The notes under the pieces were generated by a model that saw only the letters and a list, made by a program, of their open reading frames with translations, was not told where the DNA came from and made no database searches. Source: Oidiodendron maius Zn (Eukaryota; Ascomycota; Leotiomycetes; Myxotrichaceae). From it: 64,000 nt of DNA. Position 1 is the first letter of the stretch. Every line of letters begins with the position of its first letter. Below are positions 44,748 through 57,461 of the stretch, piece after piece. Location: assembly GCA_000827325.1 (NCBI GenBank), contig KN832877.1, forward strand, positions 186,001-250,000, in the 5' to 3' direction. Both the position numbers and the translations under genes were made by a program.

Positions 44748-47700
44748 CTATTTAGCTTCGGTATTATCACTCTCAGAACTCCCCCGTCTATGTAGACCGG
44801 CACCAGACTCAGTCGACCCGCCCTGCAGGAACGACAATGCGCTTAGCTGTACGCTTGGCCGCCTCCCCGAAGCCAACATCGGGCTGCTCACGCCGGATAC
44901 TACCGAGAGCCGCATGGGCGTCGGACTCGGGTCCCGCGCGAATAGGCCCGGCGGTAGGCCCAGCACAGGTACATCGCCGAGGGCGCCCACGACGGGACTC
45001 CGGATCCGCGAGGACGGAGGCGTGGCATTGGGGGGCAGAGGCTTGTCGTAGACTTCGGTGTAGAAGTTTTCGAGCTCCGTGGCGTCGAGACAGAAGGCCT
45101 CGAGGCCATTCTTGACGCTCTGAGGGGTGATTAGGGTAGCTAGTTTGGAGTATGCCAGACTGCTCGGGCCAAGCACATCGGAGGCGGCTTTGAGAACAGG
45201 GGATTGCATGCTGGTGAGAGTGGGTTTGAGGAGAGGGGAGGAGACGGGAGTTGTTCGCTCTGTAGGGAGGTGTGCTGTGGGCCCGATCCGCGTGTCATTG
45301 GCGCGATCAGCATAATCCATCCGCACATATCTGTCCGATTCTCTTACCGCAGCGGTTCTGTTATTGTATAGCCGGTTCGCAAGGAGAAGGAAGTTCCCGT
45401 CGTCGGTAATCTGGGCCAAGACTACGCCAGAACGGTGAATGTACTGCGTGTGCTTGAAGTCAGGCTTGCCCCATGAATACGTCACATCTACATTGGTGGG
45501 GAAGTTGTGCGCAGCTTCGATGTCCAGGACAAAGTTGAACTTCTTCATAATGGCCTTCTGGTAATAATGGCGTATTGCAGGTGCTGTTTGCACTTGCGGC
45601 CCGAACGAATTGATATCAAAATATGTTGGTGGCGGTCTTTCGGGCGGTTGAACGGCAAGCTTGATAATGTAAGGGCTTCTAAACGGATGAGTTGTAGTAA
45701 TGGAACAAGCCTCGCCGATGGGTGCCTCGACCAATCTTAGTCCGTAACGTTCAGCTGTAGAAGCCCAGGACTCGACTGCGTCTTCAATTAGCTTTGCAGT
45801 GACGCCTATCCAATCGATCCGGATATGGTAACAATTATCAGGGTTATGCAGACGGTCATAGTGCAGGTTGATCCGCTCGGGGCGGTATGACCTCTTCCGA
45901 TGGTCTACATCATATTTCATGACCTTGCTGAGAGCAACTCGGGGTCTTTTCCCCTGCCCACTGGTTGCTACTGGTGTTGTTGCCCCAGAGTCAGAAGACT
46001 TGTCATCTTGTGTTGACCCTGACCAGGAACGTTCTGGCGGTTTTGGGGAGTCTTTTGGAGTATCAGCAACTGGCGTAGGTGGTACTGATGTATCCCGTCG
46101 CCGTGATCCAAACCAGCCGCTTCGACTTTCTGGACGGTGCTTTCCAAATTCCCCAGTGATTTGATAGAAGTATTGCCCGTCTCGAAAAGGGTGTCGCTCT
46201 TCGACGTGGACAAATAAGCCCAAATCTCTGTCTTTCTCTTTAATATTCTCCCTCGGCCCTTCCCTATCCTTATCCTTAGCCATCAGCATATTTCCAAGTT
46301 CTTCTGCTTCCAGTCTCGTCTCAATATCCTCAAAATTCTCAAGAAGCCAAGTTGTCATGTCGGAACCAATGAAACAGTTATGATGCAACCGGAAATGCCA
46401 CCTGCGATTCTGCATTCGTACTCCGCCCCTCTCTACAGGCGCCTGAATAGCCTCTGCCAGTGCGGCAATATCGAACTTTTCCTTACGAAAGCGCTCCGAC
46501 TCGAATAAGTGGCCACGGCGGGTGGCGCCATCGCCTGGTTCTACTAACGGTAGGGTTTCAAGCTCCGCTGTAACGACCACCGAGGGGTCTTCAGTTCTGT
46601 ACACGATGTCCAGTGGGTTTGGGTGCTTCATCTTTCTAGACCCAACGCTCTGGAAGCGGCGCTCGGAAGCCGTAACAACTCTATGCCGTTGCCAAATTTG
46701 AGTCAGTTTCTTGATACCTTCGAGGCGGATTTCCTCCTCGTTGTCCTCTCCTTGTCTCCATTGAGACTGCGTAGGCCGTTCCACAGGGATCAACACAAAA
46801 CGGGCGCGCCAGAAGCGAAGATTTTCAGACATTTCGTCATCAAAACCCGCAATGAAGGTGTCGACATAGTTCCAGTTATAGTCTTCCTTTGGCTTTCCGA
46901 GTATAATTGGACGGGAATCGTAATTGTCTGCTAAGGTAGTGCGGATTGCTGGGTTGTAAACCGTGGGGAGGACGGCGCCAGATACTGAGGTCGTTGAGGC
47001 TGTTGGCTTTCGAACTAACACGTTGACTTCTACTTCCGTTCCATTCACACACGATAATTGGTGAATTGTGTTTCCCATCGACATAAAAATGCTCACACCA
47101 TCCTCTGCAATGCGATCACGAGTGAACACGTTTGTAACCTTTACCGACTTCTGTCCAAATGCCTCTGCTACGGCAGGTCCAACAACAATTTGAAAGCCTT
47201 GTGAGAGACGCAAGCCGATCAACTCCCGAAGAAATTCTTCTCGGGCTTTTGGAACCTCATTCAATTCATTCTCGTCTTCCATATTTTGGGATATATTGTA
47301 AGGCATCTGTTGATATTCTATCTCCAGTTGATGTTTCGTGGGGAAATACTCCGTGGTAATTGGCACAGAGGCAGGACAGCACAAGGACTTCCATTTCATC
47401 GTCTTCGTTAATAGTGGCCGTGGAAAGACATGCTGCCATCGGCTGTATTGACTAGGCCCACCCAAAACGTTTGCTGTAGGATTTGACGGGTTTAATACAC
47501 TCAACCAGGGAGATAACGCTGTAGTAGGCGATAACAGCGCCGGTAGCTCCGGTATGGACCCAGCACGGAGCTTGGAAGTATATAATTTCTGGGTATCATC
47601 GGATCTCGTGAAAGAGTGTAAAGTGTGAGAATCATTAGTGTTTTCATGCTGCTCCATGCCTTCATACACAGACCCAAGAACCGACCTTGATTTGAACTGA

Positions 47701-50571
47701 TTTGTTGCATCGAGATTTTGGAGAGCACTTTTAATTGTCATTGGTTTGGAAGGCACTGTTGGAGTTCTATCATTGTTTCCTGGCTCATTAACAATGTCCT
47801 TCTCTATCGGAGGCGGATTGACAGATTTGGACTTCAGTTTTTCACTCTGGGCTGACATTGGACGTTCAATAGTAGTATTGACCCAGTGGCTTGTCATGGT
47901 GCTACTTGTGGTTCTCTTTGTGTCGACAATTTCTAGTGGGCCAGCAGAAGGCTTCGCTGCACTGACATGCTCTGTTTGGAGCTCTGCTGTGGCCACTTTG
48001 GGGGCAGCTACACCGAATCCATGCTTTCCTAGGCTAATTTGCCGCCCGAATTTAGGTGTTTTATGAGGTGATAACTTTGTCTTCGTAGCCGTAGTGCTTG
48101 TTATGTTATCCTTTCGCAAAATCACCACGTCTTCTGCTACCAGAGAATTATTTGGACCAGTTCCCGTAACTCCAGCAATGTTCGTAACTTTAAACATTCC
48201 ACTTTCATCCTTGAAGGATGAACTGTAGACTTTCCGATCTTCAGAAAGTATGTTTCTAGTAGCTCCCTCATTCGCGGCTTTGTGAAAGCTGTTGCCATCG
48301 ATTTTTTGTCTTGTCTTCGCTGGTCCCTCCTCCACCTCTGAAATAGCCACATCAAACGCAGAAAGCATTTTGTAAAGTTCTTTGTCGCTTTTGGGAGTAT
48401 TGCGATCTACCAATTGTCTCGAAGGTCCGCCAACAATCTCATTAAGACTCGCGTACGGCTTCTCTCGCTGAACGGGGTAGTTTTGTTCACTTGAATCAGC
48501 ATTTTGGTTTAGGCGGTCGCGAAACATGGTCCTGAACTGCGGAAAGAGGGCATCATGCTGAAGTGGAGTGACAGATATTTCAGTCATTACATTCTCCATC
48601 ACACTAGCCATCTCCATCTCGTACATCTTGCATCGAACTGGGAAATCGTCCGACAATTGAGTCTTGAATTGCCTCAGGGGTTTGGTTCCTAGACCGAGCG
48701 AAAAACCCACAAGATTTATATCCTGCGACGCTCCAGTCCAGAAAGAGACATCAATCCAATGAGGAATTGCGTAGTTCCATTCACTCGGACTCGGGGCTTG
48801 GAACGAGCCATGGCGCAGATTACGGTCAGTGACGGACGCTTTTGTCGGTGATAATGAATCATTCACGGAAGAAAAACTGCTTGAAAATATTGGAGCCGTT
48901 TGCCGTGGCGTGCTTTCTTCGCTCCTCAGTGATTTAAAGTGCATCGATTCTTGAAAGCTGGCATATTGCGGATTTCGATAGCGGAAAATAGGCACCGAAT
49001 GGAGAGGCATTTTGGGCAAGCAAACTAGATCTATTCCTATCCCATTTCCTATGAGGGTTTCGGTAGTCGTCCGTAGTGTTTCGTAGTCAACTTCAAAGTG
49101 GCCAGGAGAAGGTGTGATGACAACAATTGAAATCCCAGTCCGCATCAAATCGCGGTCGATGTAATCATTGGAGAATTGGGATGACGCAAGGTTTATCGCC
49201 TCTAGTACATTGCCGTACATTGCGAGTGATGGTTCCGCTTCTATTCGTGTACCTGGGACTGCTCGAAAATTGCCTTCACGAGGCACCGGGATGAGGCCGG
49301 TAACCGTATTGATTCGATGCATAGAAATGTCTTTCCGGAAGAACTTGAATTCGCGCTTCAATTGATAAAGGATCGTGGTCCATGAGCCGCTGGCCATCTC
49401 ACTGACCACAACACGATAGAAATCCTTGTACGGCTTCTTGTTGCCATCGGTTTGAACGCCAGTGTGATACGAAGAGTCATGGACGCTTGCTGCCAACTCT
49501 GACGTAAGGCCAGTATCGTATTCCACTCGTGTAAATAGGATGATACTAACGAGGTGTTTTGCTCGAAGTGCGACCCATTTTTTGAAGAGAGCAGGAAGGA
49601 AGCCATTAACAACCTTGTTGAACATGATTTCGCCAGATCCTTCTGAATCAAAGTCCCACATCTCTTTCGACATTTGGATGAATAGCACATAGCGTGCCGA
49701 TTCGCTGCGGAAGATTGGTTTCGTACTGTTTGAGAAGAAGGCCGATTGGGTTTTTCGGCCCTCGATGTAGACAGAAGTTACCTGCGCCTTGATGGTACCC
49801 ATAAAGAGTATTTTCTGACCCTTGAACACTGTTGTGTCGCTAAGTTCACTCACTGCCAACCTCCACATATCGGATCTTGCGAGATATTCATCCCTGAAGG
49901 ATATCTCAACATGTGAAGCGGAATTAGTGGCAAAATCAGCCTATATTAAAAATCAGTGAGTTTCACCACGGTGCTGCTGAGAGGCGAACCGTAGACACGA
50001 GCACATTGGATCGATGCTTGAGACCGAATATATCCGCAATGTGTTTTGCAACAGATACCTCCAACCCTTGAGGCTTTTCTTTTATATCCCTACACATATC
50101 TTTCGCAATAAACAGGTATCTCTTCTCTATGTCGATGTCTGGCTTGCTCTCTGTTCCGCTGCCTTGGCTAAGGCTTTGTGGGTTCGAATGGCTTCGATCG
50201 CGCTGCATTGCAGTCGATAGGTTATCCGTATCTTTCTTCGTCCCTTGCGTCTTCTCCTGATGGTCACGAGTTCCCAAGTCGGCTTTCAATGGCACAAGTG
50301 CCATCAGGTCGCCTTGAGCAACTCCTGGAAACAAATCCAAATTGAGGACAACTTCATGCTTGGAAAAGGATTCCTCATGAGTCCACATGTTGCATCGTCT
50401 CTCAATAAGTGTGTTCGGGTAAACTGAATCATACTGAGGTATGTTTATATCTGAGGGGAGGCTAGGGAAATGGCTGTTGGAGCTGGAGTCTGGGCTACCA
50501 GTACTAACTTGCCGTAGGTGTGAGGTTCGCCGAGGCCCGCGACGAGGAGTAGATGGCGGGATAGCTGACAT
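44748..50571 (-). CDS. iml1: Iml1 (DEPDC5), SEACIT/GATOR1 subunit, TORC1 inhibitor
   Basis: Two exons, 49990-50571 and 44748-49940, encode 1924 residues; the 49-base intron joins NVLVST to ADFATNSASHVEISF. Iml1 with Npr2/Npr3 forms the GAP for Gtr1 that shuts TORC1 off on amino-acid loss at the vacuole. Visible parts: the N-terminal block FRDEYLARSDMWRL with MSKEMWDFD and VNGFLPALFKKW (about 210-300), a long serine/threonine-rich middle, a DEP domain in the last third (HNCFIGSDMTTWLLENF ... GLFVHVEERHPFRDGQYFYQ), and the C-terminal region with YHIRIDWIGVTAKLIEDAV and FVLDIEAAHNFP. It lies 254 bases from Urb1, head to head. Confidence 0.95.
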
Positions 50572-50825
50572 TATCGCGAGCCACTGGGCTGAGCAAGGAA
50601 ATTTATATCATTTTGGGCAGATGAAGATATACCTGATGATAGCTTCGATTCGAGGTTATCGCATCCTCGGCGGTATTTCTCCTGACCGCCTTTAAGATTG
50701 CTGTAAAGGGAAACGCGTCACCGGCAATACTTCGGGTACTTGGGTGGGCCGGAAAAGCTTTAGAGAACTTCTTTCATCGCATTCCATGTCGGAGATAGCA
50801 GTAGAAAACCACCAGTTCCTACAGC
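50572..50825. promoter_or_regulatory. Bidirectional promoter region, IML1 / URB1
   Basis: 254 bases between divergent start codons of a TORC1 inhibitor and a ribosome-assembly factor. I find no clear yeast-type PAC or RRPE element. Only the shared spacing is seen. Confidence 0.55.
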
Positions 50826-53800
50826 ATGGCGAAAAGACCAGCCGATGTTGAAGACAACAACCACCCGTACCAAAAACGACAAAAGATCCTAGCCTTAGGA
50901 ACTACCTCTAGCCAGGTAGAAATAATCAACTCCACAAGGCAGCTGCAACAACTTCTTGCTTTCGATCAGGATGCTGGCCGATTGAAACATGGTAAGCTGC
51001 TAAAATGAAGTACCTTAGCTAGCTTTTCTGATTTGTTTCTAGCAATAAAATCTTTCAAAGCATTTTTAGACAGCTTCGGGTTAGACATTGGCAGGGCGGA
51101 GAAGCTTTCAATCCTCAAGGGCTTTCTTCAAATACAGAAATCATCCGATGATAAGGACAAAGATGCAGTATTCTTGGCGGACGTAATGCAGATATGGAGT
51201 TTTGCTTCCCAATCAAACAATGAGACCTTGCTCTCTGCTGTCCCTGCAGTTCTTGCATTGCTTCTGAGGACCATATCCCATGAGCTAGAACTCTTAGATT
51301 ATGGCTTGAGGCTGGGTCGCACACTGCTGCAGAAACCGTACCAGGAATTAGTCGCTAGGGGCCTTACGGCAAACAAGAGCAAAGAATTTCTTATATCACC
51401 TGTATTACGCCTCCTCCGAGAGATTACGACCTTTGATGGGGGGGTTTTGGCGAAGCAGGTATTTCGTGCGAGGGATCAAACGTACAAGAATTTGGCCCGT
51501 AACCTGAACCTCAGGTATTCAGGAGACGGCGTGGAGGACAGGCGGAAGCCGTCTGTCAGAACCAATGCCCTCTTGTTTTTACTCTCTGCTTTAAAACTTT
51601 TGCCGTCAGATGCAAAACGCGAGCTTCTCAACCAGCGAGACGTTGTTATTGCGGTGACTAGGGATATCAAAGATGATCCTCCATTCATGATTCGAGAGAT
51701 TCTTGACTGCTTGAGAATCTCCATACTTCAAGACCATGCATTACCACGGGATGCAAAAACAAAAGCCATAAACGCAAAATCTCTCGAGAGAATTGCGACT
51801 TTGTATCGGTATGATCAGCCGGATGAGGAGCTTTCGACAGGGATGAAATCAGTAGGTAAATTGGCTCACGAATTTCTATTATTGGCTTGTACTTCCTCGG
51901 AAGAAGGGGTCCTCAATCACCAAGCAGGTTTCTATCCTCGAGGCGTTGATCCGGACGAACCCCCTGGTACTTACGCGGAGCACGACTTTATTGAGTTGGG
52001 CCTTGACAGCATTGACTGGATGAATATGTTCAAAGAAACAGTACCCGTCCGCAACACTATCCTGTCAAAGTTTATTCAGACCTTGCGGCCTTGGTCTAGT
52101 ACGAAGCAGAGTGAATTACTACTAGCTGTACTGACGTCCGCACCCGAGTTGGTAGCAGAGTACTTCCTTTCCAAGAAGGGCTTCACCTTTGACCCTAAAC
52201 TCACCGCAACCTGGATTGGCTACTCTACGTTCCTTTTCTCTACCATCAAACTCCCTATTCCAAGATATTTTGGATACAAGGAGAGATTCGCACGCCTCCC
52301 ACCACCTACTTCGATTGTTCTCGAAAGTCTTCTTCCTCAACCTTTGAGCCAGAAAGTCCTGACGCGCTGCTTGAACCAGAATGATAAGCTGATAACTTTT
52401 TTTGCCGTCCGATTACTTTGCATCGCTTTTACAAAACTTCAAGATGCGCTAAGGATGTACCACGAAGCTTCCACAACATCCTCTCCAGTCTGGATCCAAG
52501 CGACAAAGAATTTGGTTGACGAGTTTTGCCAGCGCTGTCCATCTATAAAGGATGTTATAGGTGCTTTCCGACATACATCCAATACGGATCTTATGCAACG
52601 AGAAGCAATTAGTAGACTACTTGTACTGTACTACAATGCTGTTCCGCAAGTGGCTCTCGATGCAAAATTCGACGTATCAGCAGCTCTTGCAGAAGCCCTA
52701 TTGGCATTGGATGAAGACCAGAATGATCATATATTACGTTCAATGGCGGTTGAGAACCTGTTTCAATTTGCTCACTTCTCGCCGGGCATGCGCTGGTTCA
52801 CGAAGGCGGGGAATCTCACTCTTTCACCGTTTATGGCAATGGCCAAACTTTCTGTTGAGGCCCCATCTGATATGCCACTCCCAAAATTGCGATCTGCTCT
52901 TGACTCAGTGGCAAAAGAGAACCAAATATTCCAAACTCAAACTCCAATGTCTGCTTTGTCGGCATTTTTAAGTAGCCTAAGACGCCTACAGAGATGTTCA
53001 AACGAGTCATTACTGTTTGACTTCCTTGATGACTGTGTCTCGCGATGCGCTGCTAAACCTATCAAGTATTTGTTCGCTCTTGAGGGCTTACAAGAAGAGG
53101 CTCATAGTTCAGATAAGAATGCTCTTGTTAGTCTTCTCACTCTAGCTATTGCAGATCAGTGGTCGTACATGGTGAAGTCAGCCGTTGGCTCTGTTCTTGA
53201 GGACCTGGCGCAATATATCGCCGAATATTTGGCTGGATCGATCAAGATTGGAGAAAACAAGAGAATACTCAAATTGATAATAAAGAAACTTGCCGCAGAA
53301 CTGCCGCTGGATTCCAAACCCCGGGTGTTACTAGAGAGTTCTCGAAAACTAGTAGATGCCGTGGAAGTTCAAGGCTCTCAAATGCACCTTAGTTCCACGA
53401 CGCAAAATTGTATCAATGCGAAAAATTATTCAGCACCAGATATAAATGAAGTAACAAAAAACTTGTTGGATGGCTCTAAGATCCGTATGGAGGATCACGG
53501 CGCGCTTGTTAGGTGGACTACGAAAGAAGTCGATGAGGTAATTGAGGGCGGGCACGCCGCAGCGTTGATTCTTCTCTTGTCATCAGAACATCTCGGCATT
53601 CGGAAAGAGGCCGTTGTCAATATCTCAAAGCTTTCCGCAAGGGTGAAGGAATCCACAACAGAAGAGAAAGATCAAATTTGGTTGCTTCTCTCAGAAGTTG
53701 TGGAGACCTCGAAAACAATCATTGATCAGGAACCACTGCCAGCAACTCTATCTTCGTTTGCATCTCACGGAATTGCGGTTCTCAATGATCCTCTTCACTG

Positions 53801-54284
53801 CCTCTATCCGAAGATAAACAAGTTTCTTTCTCAAGGCCCAACGTGGGACCTAGATAGGATTCCGTTGATGCAAAAGATTCTCGACGAGGCTCCCACCCTT
53901 GACGATGCTCACTACTTGGAGACATCTTGGCTTTTAACATATATGCTGCACGGTCTTCAATCCGTGACAGAGATGGCCATATACCGGAAGCGGCGTGTCT
54001 TCGAAAAGCTTTTCTCCCTATATACTAACCCGTACCTCGGTTCGGGTCTGCGACAGAAAATTCTTCATATCTTGTTTCGAGCTACTTCTATTGCGGGAGG
54101 CAGTACAACTCTTATTACGAGATTCAGCACCATTACTTGGCTGCAAGCACAAGTTGCCTTAGGCGGAGGTGTCTCTCTTGAAGCTCTTATGGATAGGGTT
54201 CTTGAGTCTTGTGACGAGCAACGAGTGTCGACCTGGTCGGATAAAAGTGCAGGGAAGATAGCTACAAGCATTTTGAAGATCTAA
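50826..54284 (+). CDS. urb1: Nucleolar pre-ribosome factor Urb1 (Npa1)
   Basis: Two exons, 50826-50991 and 51043-54284, give 1135 residues; the 51-base intron is in the N-terminus and joins KHG to AIKSFKAFLDSFG. The protein starts with a short basic stretch (PYQKRQK) and is then a long helical-repeat chain. Family blocks include FLISPVLRLLREITTFDGG, NLARNLNLRY, a segment with RPSVRTNALLFLLSALK-type helices, and EFLLLACTSSEEGVL followed by GFYPRGVDPDE. Urb1/Npa1 acts in early 60S pre-ribosome assembly with box C/D snoRNPs. Yeast Urb1 is longer (about 1,760), so the C-terminus here is shorter; several filamentous-fungal forms are also of this size. Confidence 0.82.
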
Positions 54285-54996
54285 CATGATACCCAATCAC
54301 AAAATCCAAGTTCAAGTATTGTTTACCTGCAGGTGTGTTCCGTGAATTAGTATTAGAGTTGCCAGCTTATGGCTTGTGTTGTAATGTGTCGATTGATGAG
54401 GACTAAACATTAGGCGCGCTTGGATCTTGCGCTAAGCGTTAAAATACGCGACCGGCCCCGACCCGACGTCGGTTCATTGAAATGCGATCACAGGGCCGTC
54501 GATTCAAAGTAAACACACTCTCGACGCCTCTCATCATATACACTGCATACTCCTCTGAACTGCCCAATGCCCCTCACGCGCCAGACAACCATCGTCGAAA
54601 TCAGGCGAACTCTTTGACTACATGCCATCCTGGGTCAAATTATTCAGAGCATCCTACTTTTTTTGGCCACCAACACGCCTTCTCACATTCCTCCTTCCTC
54701 CGCCTTTGCGCAACGTTTCTCCCATCCACCGTGCGATCAGGGTGTCCTAAATATCATACTATAGCAGGCTGATTCCGCAGCGTCGCAAACCATTTTCCAC
54801 CTGCGCAAGAACAAAACGGCACCGCATTCTCCCACAAACGCCTCAGCTTTTGACTCTTTGCACGATACTACCTCAGTCTACCACTCAACCGATCAGAAAC
54901 ATAGGCAAAGGACACCTCTCAACGGCTGGCCTGGCCTGACCAGCAGCCGATAGTTTAACAGATAACGACAAGGCTGTCAAAATTTTACGAGCAGAC
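54285..54996. other. Intergenic, promoter and 5' UTR of the eIF4E-binding-like gene
   Basis: Pyrimidine-rich toward the gene start. A 10-base palindrome CCGACGTCGG lies at 54463-54472 in a GC-rich patch. A frame at 54482-54772 has no motif. No gene seen. Confidence 0.5.
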
Positions 54997-57461
54997 ATGG
55001 CTATTAGATATACCCCAGAAGAGTTGAAACGCCTCCGAGATTCGCCATTATCGGCGATCAAGCCGTCAGGCTTACCGCCTGCGGAGCAATGGATGGGGTA
55101 CGCTTCTGCGATCTTGTATATCTAGATGTACATGCTAACATCTCCTAGACCAAAGCCGCCAACGGATACAACACGTAACTCGACTAGTACAACCGAGAGT
55201 GTCAAGAACCGTGACTCTAACGTTCTTCTAGATCAAACAAATAAACGTCCTCAGCACATATCACGGGGTAGCGCAAGTAAGTATGGCCTGTGTTAAAGTG
55301 ATAAGAGTGTGAATACTAATGTTTTATAGACCCCGATGATATTATCCTTGGTCCCCCAAAGACTGCTTTTATGTCATCCACCTCAGTTCGTAGTGCTGGC
55401 AAGCCGCTTGATCCCCCTGATCGTGGAACAACTCGGGATGGGGATTCTCGATTCAACTTCCGTGGGTTGAGAAGAGATATTGAGAACGAACAAGGACGAG
55501 ATGGAAGGGGTGCTTCACTCAGACCTAAGCTCGATGGCGGAGAATCAGATAACGATGGATGGAGTACAGTGAAACCCCGCAAAAGTTTTGGCACCGAGGG
55601 TGCTGAACGCTTCAACGGTCGGATGGGGGTTGATAGACATAGAGATGACAGGAGATTCAAGGATAGAGACGACCGAGACACGAAAGAGAGGTCTCAACGT
55701 GGGTTTGATACGTTTTCTCGAGACAAGGACGGGGATTTCGACCAGGAGAGAGATACCCGTCGAAATGGGACTGGCCGGGGGAGAAACGAATCGTGGTTTC
55801 GGGCAGATGGCGATGGGCATGCCGCAACAAGAGACCGTAATAGCAATGGGGATAAGTTAGTTGATCGAAGCAGAGGTTGGAGAGATAAAGATCGAGATGA
55901 TAGGGCAGTGGAGAGAACCGATCGGCATGATCGAGGAGACCGAAAATGGGAAAGGGAGAGAGACCAAAGACAAGAGCGCGAGCCTGAGTGGATGGATGAA
56001 CCCGCCGACGAAAGAAGCCAGGCTCATACCCAGGAAGAATTTCAAAAGTGGAAAGAACAAATGCAAGGGAAAGACAAATCCAGCAGCACAAAGGCTCCAG
56101 CGGAAGAAAAGGGAGACTCAGGAGGATTCTTTGCTATGGAGAAGCCAAAAGCTGATCCTATATTGACTATTGACACTGGTCCTGACAAGTTCTTCGGCAT
56201 GTGGGCGACGCCCAGAGACGACAGCGCTGCGGATTCGGGTATTTCAGCCCGGGAGGGACCTACCAAGCCTGCGGCAGCTGGTAAGGCGTCGCGATTCACC
56301 TCTTTCTTCACTCCGCAAGAGGAACAAACCCGAACATTACTTGAGCCGAATCCTCCAGCGCCAAATACCTCTGATCGACTTGGAGCTTTGTTTCAGAATG
56401 CTGCGCCTGATTCTCGAGAGAAGGCAGCCTTCGCTGAACTTCTGCAGAAGTTAAAGGGAAATTCGCTTTCAGAACCTGGCCCTTCTCCTCCAGTAAATCT
56501 CCAACAGCAACCAAAGCCTCCTATCGAGATGCAACAGAGTAACCCAATTGCTTCGCCGGAACCACCTCAGCAGCATTACCCTGCACGGCAAGAAGAGAGT
56601 CGTCCTACGACGCGCAACTCGCAGCCAGGTCTTCAGAACCTGCTGAACCAGCGCCAAAGTGCTGGAAGTCAACCATCGATTCGACCTGAGCAGATGCTAC
56701 ATGAGCTCGTTGGCCAACGACAGAATGCCGCTAGCCAGTCTTCTGCTAGGCCGGAACAACCACAGAGCCGCAGCAATACCGAATTTCTCATGAATTTGAT
56801 GCAAAGCGCCAAAGCAGCACCTGAGCCGTCACGGACTGAGCAACTCCTTATGAGAATGCCGCCTGCTCAGAAACCCGGTGATCGGCAGATGCAACAACAG
56901 ATGATAGAGGCTGAAATGCAACGTGAAGCGGCGGCACAGCGTGAGCGCAGCGCGTCTCAGCGGCAAACTCGCCCTCCACCTCCTCCCGGGTTCTTCGACG
57001 ACCCGGCAGCCTTTCAGCGAGGGCCACCTCCACAGCATGAGCGCCAGCCTCAGCCTACCCAGATCTTACAGCGTCCTCCACCAGGTCTTGAGCAGGTACC
57101 GCCATCATGGGCACAACCTGGCATGCCAGGACCACTACCGCAGCAGATGCGCCCGCACATTGTGCCTCCGCCTGGTCTGGGTGTCAGCGGACCCGAGATT
57201 CGAAATCGCGGTATGCCTCCCCCAATGCAACAACAGATGTTCCCTCCCGGGTTCATGCCTCCAGGAATGAGCGGATTTCAAGGAGCTGAGCCTATGGGCC
57301 CTCCAAGAATGCAGCCTCCTCTTGGGTTTTATGCTCCACCACCAGGGTTTCTGCCATCTGGTATAAATGGTGCATTTCAGGGACCCGAGGGGATGGCCTT
57401 TGGAGGGCCGTTTGATGGCCGAGGACCGCCACCACCTCAGGGTGCTTTCAGAAGACAGTGA
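54997..57461 (+). CDS. Disordered eIF4E-transporter-like (4E-T) protein
   Basis: Three exons, 54997-55097, 55149-55276 and 55330-57461, give 786 residues; introns of 51 and 53 bases. The protein begins MAIRYTPEELKRLRDSPL, which resembles the eIF4E-binding motif Y-x4-L of 4E-T at its N-terminus, although the residue after the leucine is Lys instead of a hydrophobic one. A region very rich in R, D and E (about 150-280) is followed by EWMDEP and EEFQKWKEQM, FFGMWATP, RFTSFFTP and then P/Q/G-rich repeats to the end (PPPGL, PPGF). This order matches fungal proteins annotated as eIF4E-transporter-like, which carry capped mRNA into decay bodies. Only short motifs support the call, so the function is inference. 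Confidence 0.65.
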
